Assembly: GCF_003751265.1 (NCBI RefSeq)
Contig: NZ_RJKN01000003.1
Span: 372,001-436,000, forward strand
From: Pseudokineococcus lusitanus
GTDB taxonomy: Bacteria; Actinomycetota; Actinomycetes; Actinomycetales; Quadrisphaeraceae
DNA length: 64,000 nt
Direction: 5' to 3'
Numbering within the stretch: the stretch's first letter is position 1; each line of letters opens with the position of its first letter. The position numbers and the translations under genes were made by a program. Below the pieces are notes generated by a model that did no database searches, was not told where the DNA came from, and saw only the letters and a program-made list of their open reading frames with translations. Below are positions 8,802-16,569 of the stretch, piece after piece.

Positions 8802-9416
8802 TCAGATCGAGCCCTGGCGCGCGCGGCGCGCGGCGTCGGTCTCGCTCGAGGCCCCGCTGCTGGCGACCTCGCCGCCCGCGTTCTCGAGGTGGGCGCGCAC
8901 GAACCAGTGGAACTGCTCGAGGTCGCCGCTGTGGTCGATGAGCATGTCCTCGGTCACCGGGTCGACCTCGCCGGCCTGCTCGATGCCCTCGCGGTAGTCG
9001 CTGATGACGCCCTGGTAGACGAGGTCGAGGGCGCCCAGGTGCTCGATCGTGCCGGCGCGGCCGAGGGAGTAGTCGTCCCACTTGCGGGCCGCGACGACCG
9101 CGCCCGGCGTGCCGACGGGGCTGCCCCCCAGCGCCGCGATGCGCTCCGCGCAGGCGTCGGCCATCTCGCGGACGGCGTCGACCTGCGGGTCGATCATCTC
9201 GTGGACACCGATGAAGTTCGGGCCCACGACGTTCCAGTGCACGTGCTTGAGGGTGAGGTGCAGGTCGGTCAGCGCCGTGAGCCGGTCCTGCAGGTTCTTC
9301 ACGACGGCCGCGCCGTCGTCGGTGCTCATGCCGGGCACCGTGTACTTGATCTGCGGCTCGCCGCGGAGGGCGGTCGAGGGGTCCTTCGTCGTCTCGCTGG
9401 TCTCGCTGGAGGTCAT
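8802..9416 (-). CDS. dps: Dps-family ferritin-like DNA-protection protein
   Basis: 204 residues. Dps proteins form 12-mers that oxidise iron with peroxide and coat DNA in starved or stressed cells. The ferroxidase centre motif is intact: HVHWNVVGPNF, then HEMIDPQVDAVREMADACAERI, with His, His, Asp and Glu ligands, and KWDDY further on. The N-terminal tail of about 40 residues and the C-terminal tail (about 180-204, Ser/Ala/Arg-rich) are longer than in the E. coli protein and may contact DNA. ATG 9416 lies 7 bases after TAGCGT, so it is probably leaderless. It is divergent from the MgtE-like gene with only 58 bases between the starts. Strong call. Confidence 0.93.
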   Translation of the reverse strand: MTSSETSETTKDPSTALRGEPQIKYTVPGMSTDDGAAVVKNLQDRLTALTDLHLTLKHVHWNVVGPNFIGVHEMIDPQVDAVREMADACAERIAALGGSPVGTPGAVVAARKWDDYSLGRAGTIEHLGALDLVYQGVISDYREGIEQAGEVDPVTEDMLIDHSGDLEQFHWFVRAHLENAGGEVASSGASSETDAARRARQGSI

Positions 9417-9423
9417 GGCTCCG

Positions 9424-9429
9424 ACGCTA
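9424..9429 (-). promoter_or_regulatory. -10 hexamer of dps (leaderless)
   Basis: TAGCGT on the minus strand, 7 bases before ATG 9416. The divergent hexamer for the MgtE-like gene is about 33 bases away, so the two promoters share the same short spacer. Confidence 0.65.
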
Positions 9430-9461
9430 CGGCGGGGACGGGGGGCCCGCACCCGCGCGGC

Positions 9462-9467
9462 TACGCT
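9462..9467 (+). promoter_or_regulatory. -10 hexamer of the MgtE-like gene (leaderless)
   Basis: TACGCT, 7 bases before GTG 9475, with no ribosome-binding site between. Confidence 0.65.
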
Positions 9468-9474
9468 GCCCGGC

Positions 9475-10809
9475 GTGAGCAGCCCGTCCCGTGTCTTCGC
9501 CGCGAGGCTGGCCGGGCTCCCCGTCTTCGACCCGATCGGGGACCCGGTGGGCCGGGTCCGCGACGTCGTCAGCGTCCTGCGCGGCGACGGGCGCCGCCTG
9601 CGCGTCGTCGGCCTCGTCGTCGAGGTGCCCGGGCGCCGGCGGGTCTTCGTGCCGCTGACCCGCGTCACCGCCATGGACGCCGGGCAGGTCATCACGACGG
9701 GCCTCGTCAACCTCCGCCGGTTCGAGCAGCGCAGCACCGAGGTGCTCCTGCTCGCCGAGGTGCTCGAACGCCGCGTCGAGCTCCTCGACGGCTCCGGCAC
9801 GGCGACCGTCGAGGACCTCGCCCTCGAGCGCCCCGGCCCCCGCGACATGGAGGTCGTCCGCGTCTTCGTGCGGCGCGACGCCCCCGGCGGCCTCGGCTCC
9901 CGCCTGCGCGGCCGCCGCGGCGAGACGCTGCTCGTCCGCGCCGACGACGTCCGCGGCCTCCTCGGGCCCTCCGCCGGGGCCCAGGGCGCCAGCCTGCTCG
10001 TCGCCACCTTCGAGGACATGAAGCCGGCGGACATCGCCGACGCCCTCCACGACCTGTCGGGCCGCCGGCGGCTGGAGCTGGCGGCCGAGCTCGACGACGA
10101 CCGGCTGGCCGACGTCCTCGCCGAGCTCGGCGAGGAGGACCGCGTCGGCGTCGTCACGGGCCTCACCCGCGAGCGCGCGGCCGACGTCCTCGAGGCCATG
10201 GACGCCGACGACGCCGCCGACGTCCTCGGCGAGCTGCCGGAGGAGGCCAAGGAGACGCTCCTGCAGCTCATGGAGCCCGACGAGGCCGCCGACGTCCGCC
10301 GCCTGCTCGCCTACGACGAGGAGACCGCGGGCGGGCTCATGACGCCCGAGCCGGTGCTGCTCGGGCCCGAGGCCACCGTCGCCGAGGCGCTGGCGCTCGT
10401 CCGCCGCAGCGACCTCTCCCCCGCCCTCGCCTCCTCGGTGTACGTCTGCCGCGCCCCGCTGGAGACCCCCACGGGGCGGCTGCTCGGCGTCGTCCACGTG
10501 CAGGCGATGCTCCGGGCCGCGCCGCACGAGCAGCTCGGCAGCATCGTCGACGCCGACGTCGACGGGATGCCGCCCGACGCCCCGCTCCAGGCGGTGGCCC
10601 GGCGGCTGGCGACGTACAACCTCGTCTCGGTGCCGGTCACCGACCAGGCGGGCCGGCTCCTGGGCGCCGTGACGGTCGACGACGTCCTCGACCACATCCT
10701 CCCGGAGGACTGGCGCGAGCAGGACGACCCCGAGACGGCCACCACCGGGACCATCCCGGCGCTCGTCCCGTCGCGGCGCTCGGGCCGGGGCTCGTCGCCC
10801 GTCCCCTGA
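9475..10809 (+). CDS. MgtE N-terminal plus CBS-domain protein without a channel domain
   Basis: 444 residues, no transmembrane segment. Order: PRC-barrel-like region (about 1-140; starts VFAARLAGLPVFD), MgtE_N superhelix (about 175-290; repeats such as ADVLAELGEEDR and ADVLGELPEEAK), then two CBS domains (about 290-425; MTPEPVLLGPEATVAEAL and LVSVPVTDQAGRLLGAVTVDDVL). In MgtE these parts sense cytosolic magnesium and gate the pore; here the C-terminal pore is absent. It may therefore be a magnesium or nucleotide sensor acting on another protein. The next gene, DUF1003, encodes a membrane protein 95 bases downstream and is a possible partner (inference). Confidence 0.85.
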   Translation: MSSPSRVFAARLAGLPVFDPIGDPVGRVRDVVSVLRGDGRRLRVVGLVVEVPGRRRVFVPLTRVTAMDAGQVITTGLVNLRRFEQRSTEVLLLAEVLERRVELLDGSGTATVEDLALERPGPRDMEVVRVFVRRDAPGGLGSRLRGRRGETLLVRADDVRGLLGPSAGAQGASLLVATFEDMKPADIADALHDLSGRRRLELAAELDDDRLADVLAELGEEDRVGVVTGLTRERAADVLEAMDADDAADVLGELPEEAKETLLQLMEPDEAADVRRLLAYDEETAGGLMTPEPVLLGPEATVAEALALVRRSDLSPALASSVYVCRAPLETPTGRLLGVVHVQAMLRAAPHEQLGSIVDADVDGMPPDAPLQAVARRLATYNLVSVPVTDQAGRLLGAVTVDDVLDHILPEDWREQDDPETATTGTIPALVPSRRSGRGSSPVP

Positions 10810-10904
10810 CGGCGCGGGCCGCCCGGCGCACCACCCCCACCCGTCCGCCCGCGCGGCGCCCGCCGCGCCCCCACGACGGCGCCCCCGCGCCCCGAGGAGG
10901 TCCC

Positions 10905-11642
10905 ATGGCCCCGCAGACCCAGCGCGAGAGCCGCGACCCCGGGCGCGACGCCGGCCGGGGGCGCCCCTCCGGCGCGCGACGACGTCCCGGCCGCACGGGC
11001 CGGCAGGCGACGGTCGCCCGGGTGCCGGGGCTCGACAGCCCGCAGGAGAAGCGACGGCGGGTGGTCCCCCGGCCGGGCATCGACCAGGAGGCCTTCGGCC
11101 GGCTCTCCGAGGGCTTCGCCCGCTTCATGGGCACGCCGACCTTCCTGCTCTACATGTCCGGGTTCATCGTCGCCTGGGTCCTGTGGAACACCCTCGCGCC
11201 GGCGTCGCTCCGCTTCGACCCCTACGCCTTCCTCTTCCTCACGCTCATGCTGTCGCTGCAGGCCTCCTACGCCGCGCCGCTGATCCTCCTGGCGCAGAAC
11301 CGCCAGGACGACCGCGACCGCGTGAGCATCGAGCAGGACCGGCAGCGCGCCGAGCGCAACCTCGCCGACACCGAGTACCTCGCCCGCGAGGTCGCGGCGC
11401 TGCGCATCGCCATGCGCGACGTCGCCACCCGCGACTTCCTCCGGGGCGAGCTGCGCTCCCTCGTCGAGGAGCTGGACGGCCGCGACGAGGGCGACCGCGG
11501 CCGCTCCCGCTCACGGCGGTCGGCCGAGGCGCGCGAGGCGGAGGCGAGGGAGGCCCGCGAGGCCGACCCGCGCGAGGCGCGCGAGGAGCGCCCCCGGCGC
11601 CGTCACGAGGGGCCCGGCGGGCGACCTACCCTGGAGGGATGA
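10905..11642 (+). CDS. DUF1003 membrane protein
   Basis: 245 residues. A basic N-terminal tail (1-60) precedes the DUF1003 core with two hydrophobic segments (FLLYMSGFIVAWVLWNTL, about 77-95, and YAFLFLTLMLSLQASYAAPLI, about 107-127) and the conserved LLAQNRQDDRDR. A coiled-coil-like charged C-terminal tail rich in Arg, Glu and Ala follows. Function of DUF1003 is unknown; linkage to MgtE/CBS genes is common in actinobacteria. ATG 10905 has GAGGAGG 4 bases upstream. Its stop overlaps the mrp start by 4 bases (ATGA), so mrp translation is probably coupled to it. Confidence 0.85.
   Translation: MAPQTQRESRDPGRDAGRGRPSGARRRPGRTGRQATVARVPGLDSPQEKRRRVVPRPGIDQEAFGRLSEGFARFMGTPTFLLYMSGFIVAWVLWNTLAPASLRFDPYAFLFLTLMLSLQASYAAPLILLAQNRQDDRDRVSIEQDRQRAERNLADTEYLAREVAALRIAMRDVATRDFLRGELRSLVEELDGRDEGDRGRSRSRRSAEAREAEAREAREADPREAREERPRRRHEGPGGRPTLEG
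11627..11632 (+). promoter_or_regulatory. Possible internal promoter of mrp
   Basis: TACCCT, 6 bases before ATG 11639 and still inside the DUF1003 coding region. GGAGGG fills the spacer and could act as a ribosome-binding site for the long message, so mrp may be made from both a coupled and a leaderless transcript. Confidence 0.4.
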
Positions 11643-12820
11643 GCGGCACCGCACGCGTCGGCCCCCCGCCCGCCCCGCCGTCGGTCGACGAGGTCCGCGA
11701 GGCCCTCGGCCGCGTGCAGGACCCGGAGATCCGTCGTCCCGTCACCGAGCTCGGCATGGTGCGGGACGTCGAGGTCGTGCCCGGCGCGCCCGGCGGCGGC
11801 GCGACCGTCCGCGTCGGGCTCCTGCTGACGACGTCCGGCTGCCCCCTCAAGGACCGGCTCACCGAGGACACGACCCGCGAGGTGGGGGCGCTGGCCGGCG
11901 TCGACCGCGTCGAGGTCGACCTCGGGGTCATGGACGACGCCGGCCGCGCCGCCCTCAAGGACGTGCTCCGCGGCGGCCGCCCGGCCCGCGAGGTGCCGTT
12001 CTCGCGGCCCGGCTCGCTGACGCGCGTCGTCGCCGTCGCCTCCGGCAAGGGCGGGGTCGGCAAGTCCAGCGTCACCGTCAACCTCGCCGCGGCCATGGCC
12101 GCCGACGGGCTGCGCGTCGGCGTCCTCGACGCCGACGTCCACGGCTTCTCCGTGCCCCGGATGCTCGGCGTGCAGCACGCGCCCACGCAGATCGACGACA
12201 TGATCGTGCCGCCCGTCGCGCACGGGGTGAAGGTCGTGTCGATCGGGATGTTCACGCCCGGCAACACCCCCGTGGTGTGGCGCGGGCCGATGCTCCACCG
12301 CACCCTCGAGCAGTTCCTCACCGACGTGCACTGGGGCGACCTGGACGTCCTCCTGCTCGACCTGCCGCCGGGCACGGGCGACATCGCCATCAGCGTCGCC
12401 CAGCTCCTGCCCGGCGCCGAGCTCCTCGTCGTCACGACGCCGCAGGCCGCCGCCGCCGAGGTCGCGGAGCGGGCCGGCACCCTCGCCCGGCAGACGAAGC
12501 AGGCCGTCGCGGGCGTCGTCGAGAACATGAGCTGGCTGGAGACGCCCGACGGCGGCCGCCTGGAGGTCTTCGGCCGCGGCGGCGGGCAGGCGGTCGTGGA
12601 CCGCCTCGGCGAGGTCCTCCGGGCCCGCGTCACCCTCCTCGCGCAGGTGCCGCTCGACGTCCGTGTCCGCGAGGGCGGCGACGAGGGCGTGCCGCTGGTG
12701 CTGTCCGCCCCGGACGCGCCCGCGGCGCGGGCCCTGCGGGAGGTCGCCCGGGCGCTGTCGGGTCCGCGCGGGCTGGCCGGCCGGCCGCTCGGCCTGACGC
12801 CGGTGCGGCGCGCGGGCTGA
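11639..12820 (+). CDS. mrp: Mrp/ApbC-type iron-sulfur carrier P-loop ATPase
   Basis: 393 residues. N-terminal DUF59/MIP18 domain (about 15-110; VQDPEIRRPVTELGMV), then a deviant Walker A motif GKGGVGKSS at about 138 and a Walker B region LLLDLPPGTGD. The family loads or carries Fe-S clusters for apo-enzymes. The CxxC pair that binds the cluster at the dimer interface in enterobacterial ApbC is missing: the equivalent stretch reads MSWLETPDGGRLEVFG. This matches what I remember of actinobacterial Mrp proteins, so cluster binding may differ. The start overlaps the DUF1003 stop. It converges with tatB. Confidence 0.9.
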   Translation: MSGTARVGPPPAPPSVDEVREALGRVQDPEIRRPVTELGMVRDVEVVPGAPGGGATVRVGLLLTTSGCPLKDRLTEDTTREVGALAGVDRVEVDLGVMDDAGRAALKDVLRGGRPAREVPFSRPGSLTRVVAVASGKGGVGKSSVTVNLAAAMAADGLRVGVLDADVHGFSVPRMLGVQHAPTQIDDMIVPPVAHGVKVVSIGMFTPGNTPVVWRGPMLHRTLEQFLTDVHWGDLDVLLLDLPPGTGDIAISVAQLLPGAELLVVTTPQAAAAEVAERAGTLARQTKQAVAGVVENMSWLETPDGGRLEVFGRGGGQAVVDRLGEVLRARVTLLAQVPLDVRVREGGDEGVPLVLSAPDAPAARALREVARALSGPRGLAGRPLGLTPVRRAG

Positions 12821-12863
12821 GCCGCCCGGCCCGCGGTCGGGGGCCGGTCAGCGCGTCAGCGCG

Positions 12864-13364
12864 TCAGGTGGCCTCGGGGTCGAACGGCGTGCGGGCGGGG
12901 CGCTGCGCGCCGGCACCGGGCTGGTCGAGCGGCTTGCCCGGGCCCCGGCCGGCGGCCGACCGCACCGTCGTCGTCGCGGCGGCGCCGGCCGCCGCCGCCG
13001 CTCCGCCGGCCGTGGCCGCGGTCGCGGCGCCCCCGGCGGCCGCTCCCGCGGCGGGCGACGCGAGGGCGGTCGGGCCGCCCGGCGTCGTCGGCTTGGCGGG
13101 CCCGTCGTCCCACACGTCGGTGAGGGCCTCGCGGACGATGCGGCGGGGGTCGTACTGGCGCGGGTCGAGCTTCTGCCAGTCGATGTCGTCGAACTCGGGG
13201 CCCATCTCCTGCTTGAGGGAGTCACGCGCGCCCTTGGCGTAGCCCACGACCCCGCGCACGGCCTCGGCGAGCTGCTGCGCGTACTTAGGCAGCCGCTCGG
13301 GGCCGACGACGACGAGCACGAGGACGAGGAGCACGAGGAGCTCGCCGCCGTTGATGCCCGCCAC
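12864..13364 (-). CDS. tatB: Sec-independent translocase subunit TatB
   Basis: 166 residues. One N-terminal membrane helix (ELLVLLVLVLVVVGPERLP, about 8-26) with the conserved Gly-Pro-Glu-Arg-Leu-Pro hinge, then an amphipathic helix (KYAQQLAEAVRGVVGYAKG), as in TatA/B proteins. The C-terminal half is low-complexity Ala/Gly/Thr and ends in a basic stretch. It partners TatC in recognising twin-arginine signals, relevant to the Tat-type laccase and PhoD in this window. GTG 13364 lies 6 bases after TACAGT and is probably leaderless. Position next to htrA and sigE is the standard actinobacterial order and favours TatB over TatA. Confidence 0.9.
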   Translation of the reverse strand: MAGINGGELLVLLVLVLVVVGPERLPKYAQQLAEAVRGVVGYAKGARDSLKQEMGPEFDDIDWQKLDPRQYDPRRIVREALTDVWDDGPAKPTTPGGPTALASPAAGAAAGGAATAATAGGAAAAAGAAATTTVRSAAGRGPGKPLDQPGAGAQRPARTPFDPEAT

Positions 13365-13370
13365 GCGAGC

Positions 13371-13376
13371 ACTGTA
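13371..13376 (-). promoter_or_regulatory. -10 hexamer of tatB (leaderless)
   Basis: TACAGT on the minus strand, ending 6 bases before GTG 13364. It lies in the htrA-tatB spacer, so tatB can be transcribed independently of htrA. Confidence 0.6.
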
Positions 13377-13420
13377 ACCACGGCCGGGCCGCCCGCAGGC
13401 GCCCGCCCGCCGCCCCGGGA

Positions 13421-13440
13421 CGGCCGCTCCCGGGCGGCCG
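13421..13440 (-). terminator. Small hairpin after htrA
   Basis: 7-bp perfect arms (13421-13427 and 13434-13440) with a 6-base loop, just after the htrA stop. A weaker structure than the other terminators. Confidence 0.4.
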
Positions 13441-13446
13441 GGCCGG

Positions 13447-14967
13447 TCAGCTGCTGGGCTCGCTCCCGAGCGTCACCTCGACGGTCTCCTCCGAGCGGCC
13501 GCGCAGCACCGTGAGCGCGACGGGCTGGCCCGGCTCCCGGGCGCGGATGGCGACGATGAGCTCGTCCGGGGCCGTGACGAGCTGGTCGTCGATGGCGGTG
13601 ATGACGTCGCCGGGCTGCAGGCCCGCCGCCGCCGCGGGGCCGTCCGCGGTCACCGGCTGCTGACCGTTCGCGCCCTGCTGGGCGATGCGCACGCCCCGGC
13701 CCTCGTACGTCGGGTCGAGCGAGACGCCGATGACCGGGTAGGTGGCGACGCCGTCCTCGACGAGCTCCGTCGTCGTCCGCACCACCTGGTTCGCGGGGAT
13801 GGCGAAGCCGAGGCCGATGCTCCCGCCGGCCCCGCCGGTGCCGCCGGCCTGGGCGATCGCCGAGTTCACGCCGACGACGGCGCCCTCCATGTCGACGAGC
13901 GGCCCGCCGGAGTTGCCGGGGTTGATGGCCGCGTCCGTCTGGACGGCGTTGATGAAGCCCTGCTCGTCGAGGCTCTCGCCGGCGACGACGGGACGGTTGA
14001 GGGCGCTGACGATGCCCGTCGTCACCGTGCTCGTGAGCCCGAGCGGCGCGCCGACGGCGACGACCGGGTCGCCCACCCGCACGGCGTCGGTGTCGGCGAA
14101 GGCCAGCGGCACCAGGCCGGTGCGCTGGATGCGCAGCACCGCGAGGTCGTAGTCGGAGGTCCGCCCGACGACGGTGGCGGGCTCGACGCTGCCGTCGGCG
14201 AGGAGCACCCGGATCCGCCCCCCGCCGTCGGCGGCGGACGCGATGACGTGGTTGTTCGTCACGACGAGGCCGTCGGGCGACAGGACGAAGCCCGAGCCGC
14301 CGCCCGACCCGGCCGCGGACGTGACCTCGATGGACACGGTGCTGGGCAGGACGGCCTCGGCGACCTCGGCCACCGAGGTGCCGCCCGTGCCCTCGCCGGC
14401 GCCGTCGGAGGCGCTGCCCGAGCGCTCGACGACGCTGACGGTGGCCGCGGGGCGGCCGGCGAGGCGGTCCCCCGCGACGCCGCCGACGAGGCCCGCGACG
14501 AGGCAGGCGGCGACGAGCAGGAGCCCCCGGGCGCCGCGGCGGCGGCGCGGGGCGCGCGGCTCGCCGCCGGGGACGGGCGGGACGACGTCGGGGAAGCCCC
14601 CGCCGCCGTGGCCCAGCAGGGGCCCCGGCACGGGCCGGTCGTCGGTGCCCGCGGACGGGTCCGCCCCGGGGCCGGCGGCGGGGCGGCCGCCCGGGACGGC
14701 GGCGCCGTCGCCCGGCACCCACCAGGCGGGGGGCGCGGAGCCGCCGGCCGCCGGGTCGGACGAGGGGCGGGGCCCGGCGCCGTGCGGGCCGTCGTCGTCC
14801 CGGCCGGGCCACGAGCCGCCCGCCCCGGCGGGGTCCCCGTCGGGCCGGCCGCCGGGCCCGCCGTCCGGCTCGCGCGGCGGGGACGCCTGCTGGGGGCCCC
14901 AGGGGGACGGCCACGGGGACGGTCGCGCGCCGTCGTCGTCGCGCGGCTGGTCGCCCGGTGCGCTCAT
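13447..14967 (-). CDS. htrA: HtrA/DegP-type serine protease with PDZ domain
   Basis: 506 residues. A long Pro/Gly/Asp-rich cytoplasmic N-terminal region (1-150) leads to RRRRGARG and one membrane helix (LLLVAACLVAGLVGGVAG, about 160-178). The trypsin-like domain follows, with the triad visible as VTNNHVIAS (His), SDYDLAVLRI (Asp) and NPGNSGGPL (Ser). A PDZ domain is at about 410-495 (AAGLQPGDVITAIDDQ). The protease domain would lie outside the membrane and degrade misfolded envelope proteins. ATG 14967 has GAGGAGG 8 bases upstream. It follows the ECF sigma gene and is a likely regulon member, as in mycobacteria and streptomycetes. Confidence 0.92.
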   Translation of the reverse strand: MSAPGDQPRDDDGARPSPWPSPWGPQQASPPREPDGGPGGRPDGDPAGAGGSWPGRDDDGPHGAGPRPSSDPAAGGSAPPAWWVPGDGAAVPGGRPAAGPGADPSAGTDDRPVPGPLLGHGGGGFPDVVPPVPGGEPRAPRRRRGARGLLLVAACLVAGLVGGVAGDRLAGRPAATVSVVERSGSASDGAGEGTGGTSVAEVAEAVLPSTVSIEVTSAAGSGGGSGFVLSPDGLVVTNNHVIASAADGGGRIRVLLADGSVEPATVVGRTSDYDLAVLRIQRTGLVPLAFADTDAVRVGDPVVAVGAPLGLTSTVTTGIVSALNRPVVAGESLDEQGFINAVQTDAAINPGNSGGPLVDMEGAVVGVNSAIAQAGGTGGAGGSIGLGFAIPANQVVRTTTELVEDGVATYPVIGVSLDPTYEGRGVRIAQQGANGQQPVTADGPAAAAGLQPGDVITAIDDQLVTAPDELIVAIRAREPGQPVALTVLRGRSEETVEVTLGSEPSS

Positions 14968-15062
14968 GGGTGGGTCCTCCTCGGGCGGGCCTCGGCCGGC
15001 ACCGCTGCCGAGCATCCTCGCCGGTCGGGGCCCCGCGCGCGCCCCCGGGGCGCGCAGGAGGG

Positions 15063-15704
15063 TCAGCCCGGCGGCAGGACCGCGGGCGCGCGGTGGGCGA
15101 GCGCCGTCCGGAGCTGGGCGCGCGCCCGGTGGATGCGCGAGCGCACCGTGCCGATCTTCACGCCGAGCGTCCGGGAGATCTCCTCGTAGCTGAGCCCCTC
15201 GATGTCGCAGAGGACGACGGCGGCGCGGAACTCGGGCGACAGGTCGAGCAGGGCGGCCTGGACGTCGCGGTCGAGGTTGCCGTGCTCGTAGGCCCGCTCG
15301 GGGCCGGGGTCGCGGCCCGGCAGGCGGTCCGAGGCGTCGTCGCCGAGGGCGTCGAAGCGGATGCGCTGCTTGCGACGCACCTGGTCGAGGAAGAGGTTGG
15401 TCGTGATCCGGTGCAGCCAGCCCTCGAAGGTGCCGGGGGTGTAGCTCGACAGCGAGCGGAACACCCGCACGAAGACCTCCTGCGTGAGGTCCTCGGCGTC
15501 GTGGCGGTTGCCCGTGAGGCGGTAGGAGAGACGGAAGACGCGGGCGGAGTGGTCGCGCACGACCTCCTCCCACGTCGGCGGGGCCCAGGGGGCGCGCTCG
15601 TCGGCGACCGCCCCGGCGAGGGGGCCGGCGTCCGCCCGGGACCCGTCGGCCGGCACCGGGGTGCCGGCGTCGGCGCCCGGGCCGTCGGCGGCTCGCGTCG
15701 TCAT
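15063..15704 (-). CDS. sigE: ECF sigma factor, SigE-like
   Basis: 213 residues. An Ala/Asp/Gly-rich N-terminal tail of about 40 residues, then sigma region 2 (about 43-112; [15 protein letters not shown] and [20 protein letters not shown]) and region 4 (about 145-200; [20 protein letters not shown] then [15 protein letters not shown]). Neighbours htrA, tatB, mrp and a divergent O-methyltransferase identify it as the envelope-stress SigE type. The zinc-finger anti-sigma gene (rseA) that normally lies between sigE and htrA is not here: only 95 bases separate the two. ATG 15704 follows CACCAT by 6 bases. In-frame codons upstream lack conserved sequence. Confidence 0.9.
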   Translation of the reverse strand: MTTRAADGPGADAGTPVPADGSRADAGPLAGAVADERAPWAPPTWEEVVRDHSARVFRLSYRLTGNRHDAEDLTQEVFVRVFRSLSSYTPGTFEGWLHRITTNLFLDQVRRKQRIRFDALGDDASDRLPGRDPGPERAYEHGNLDRDVQAALLDLSPEFRAAVVLCDIEGLSYEEISRTLGVKIGTVRSRIHRARAQLRTALAHRAPAVLPPG

Positions 15705-15838
15705 GGCCCGATGGTGCCACCGCAGCCTGGACGGCACCTGGCAGGCCGCCCGCGCGGCCCGGCGCGGGGCGCCGCGCCACCCGCCCGGCGGACCGCCCGC
15801 GCCCCGGCGCCCGTCGGCCGGGGCGGCCCGCGCACCGG

Positions 15839-15844
15839 TAGGTT
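15839..15844 (+). promoter_or_regulatory. Candidate -10 of the O-methyltransferase gene
   Basis: TAGGTT in the sigE/O-methyltransferase spacer; transcription starting near 15851 would give a leader of about 40 bases that contains GAGGAG at 15880-15885. Confidence 0.4.
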
Positions 15845-15891
15845 CGCGGTCGCCCCGCACCCCGCGGTGCCCGCCTCGCGAGGAGCCCGTC

Positions 15892-16527
15892 ATCGCCGCC
15901 ACGTCCGCCGCCAGCCGCAGCTACGCCGAGGACTTCGTCGTCGAGGACGAGGTGCTCGAGCGGGCGCGCGGCCGCGGCGTCGAGCTGGGCTGCTCCCCCG
16001 TCGACCCCGGCACCGGCGCCGCCCTGCGCCTGCTCGCGGCGGCGGCGGGCGCCCGCGCCGTCGTCGAGGTGGGCACCGGCACGGGCGTCTCGACGCTGTG
16101 GCTGCTCGCCGGGATGCCCGCCGACGGCGTCCTCACGACGATCGACAGCGAGCCGGAGCACCAGCGCGCGGCGCGCACGGCCGTCGCCGAGGCGGGCGTC
16201 CGCAGCGGCCGGGTGCGCGTCATCGGCGGGCGGGCGCTCGAGGTGCTCCCCCGCCTCACGGACGGCGCCTACGACCTCGTCCTCCTCGACGGCGACCGCC
16301 TCGAGCTCGACGCCCAGCTGGACCAGGCCCTGCGCCTGCTGCGCCCCGGCGGCCTCCTCGTCGTCGCGGGCGCGCTGTGGCGCGACCGCGTCGCCGACCC
16401 GGCCCAGCGCGACGCGGTGACGACGGCCGTCCGCGAGGCGGTGCGGCGCGTGCGCGACGACGAGCGGCTGCTGCCGGCGCTCCTGCCCGTCGGCGACGGG
16501 CTGCTCGCCGGCGTCGTCCGCGGCTGA
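15892..16527 (+). CDS. Family 3 O-methyltransferase, apparently starting at ATC
   Basis: 211 residues from the proposed start. The SAM-binding motif [18 protein letters not shown] (about 56-73), DLVLLDGDR and [15 protein letters not shown] identify a CaffeoylCoA-type O-methyltransferase, conserved next to actinobacterial sigE. Its N-terminal motif [17 protein letters not shown] must be coded, yet there is no ATG, GTG or TTG in frame between the upstream stop and this motif. ATC at 15892 has a perfect GAGGAG 6 bases upstream, so I place the start there; GTC 15889 is too close to the site. A sequencing error in a normal start codon is the main alternative. Substrate is unknown. Confidence 0.82.
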   Translation: MAATSAASRSYAEDFVVEDEVLERARGRGVELGCSPVDPGTGAALRLLAAAAGARAVVEVGTGTGVSTLWLLAGMPADGVLTTIDSEPEHQRAARTAVAEAGVRSGRVRVIGGRALEVLPRLTDGAYDLVLLDGDRLELDAQLDQALRLLRPGGLLVVAGALWRDRVADPAQRDAVTTAVREAVRRVRDDERLLPALLPVGDGLLAGVVRG

Positions 16528-16534
16528 GGCCCGG

Positions 16535-16564
16535 CCGGCCGCGGGCCCGGCCCGCGGCGGCCGG
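16535..16564. terminator. Hairpin between converging O-methyltransferase and pepA
   Basis: 11-bp GC arm 16535-16545 pairs with the stretch 16551-16564 with a 3-base bulge. It fills the 42-base gap between two converging stops. Confidence 0.5.
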
Positions 16565-16569
16565 CGCCG

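Noticed and set aside
10905-11642. Arg/Glu/Ala-rich end of DUF1003 as a frameshift product
   Set aside because: The frame ends in an ATGA overlap with mrp and charged coiled-coil tails are usual in DUF1003 proteins, so the frame is probably real.
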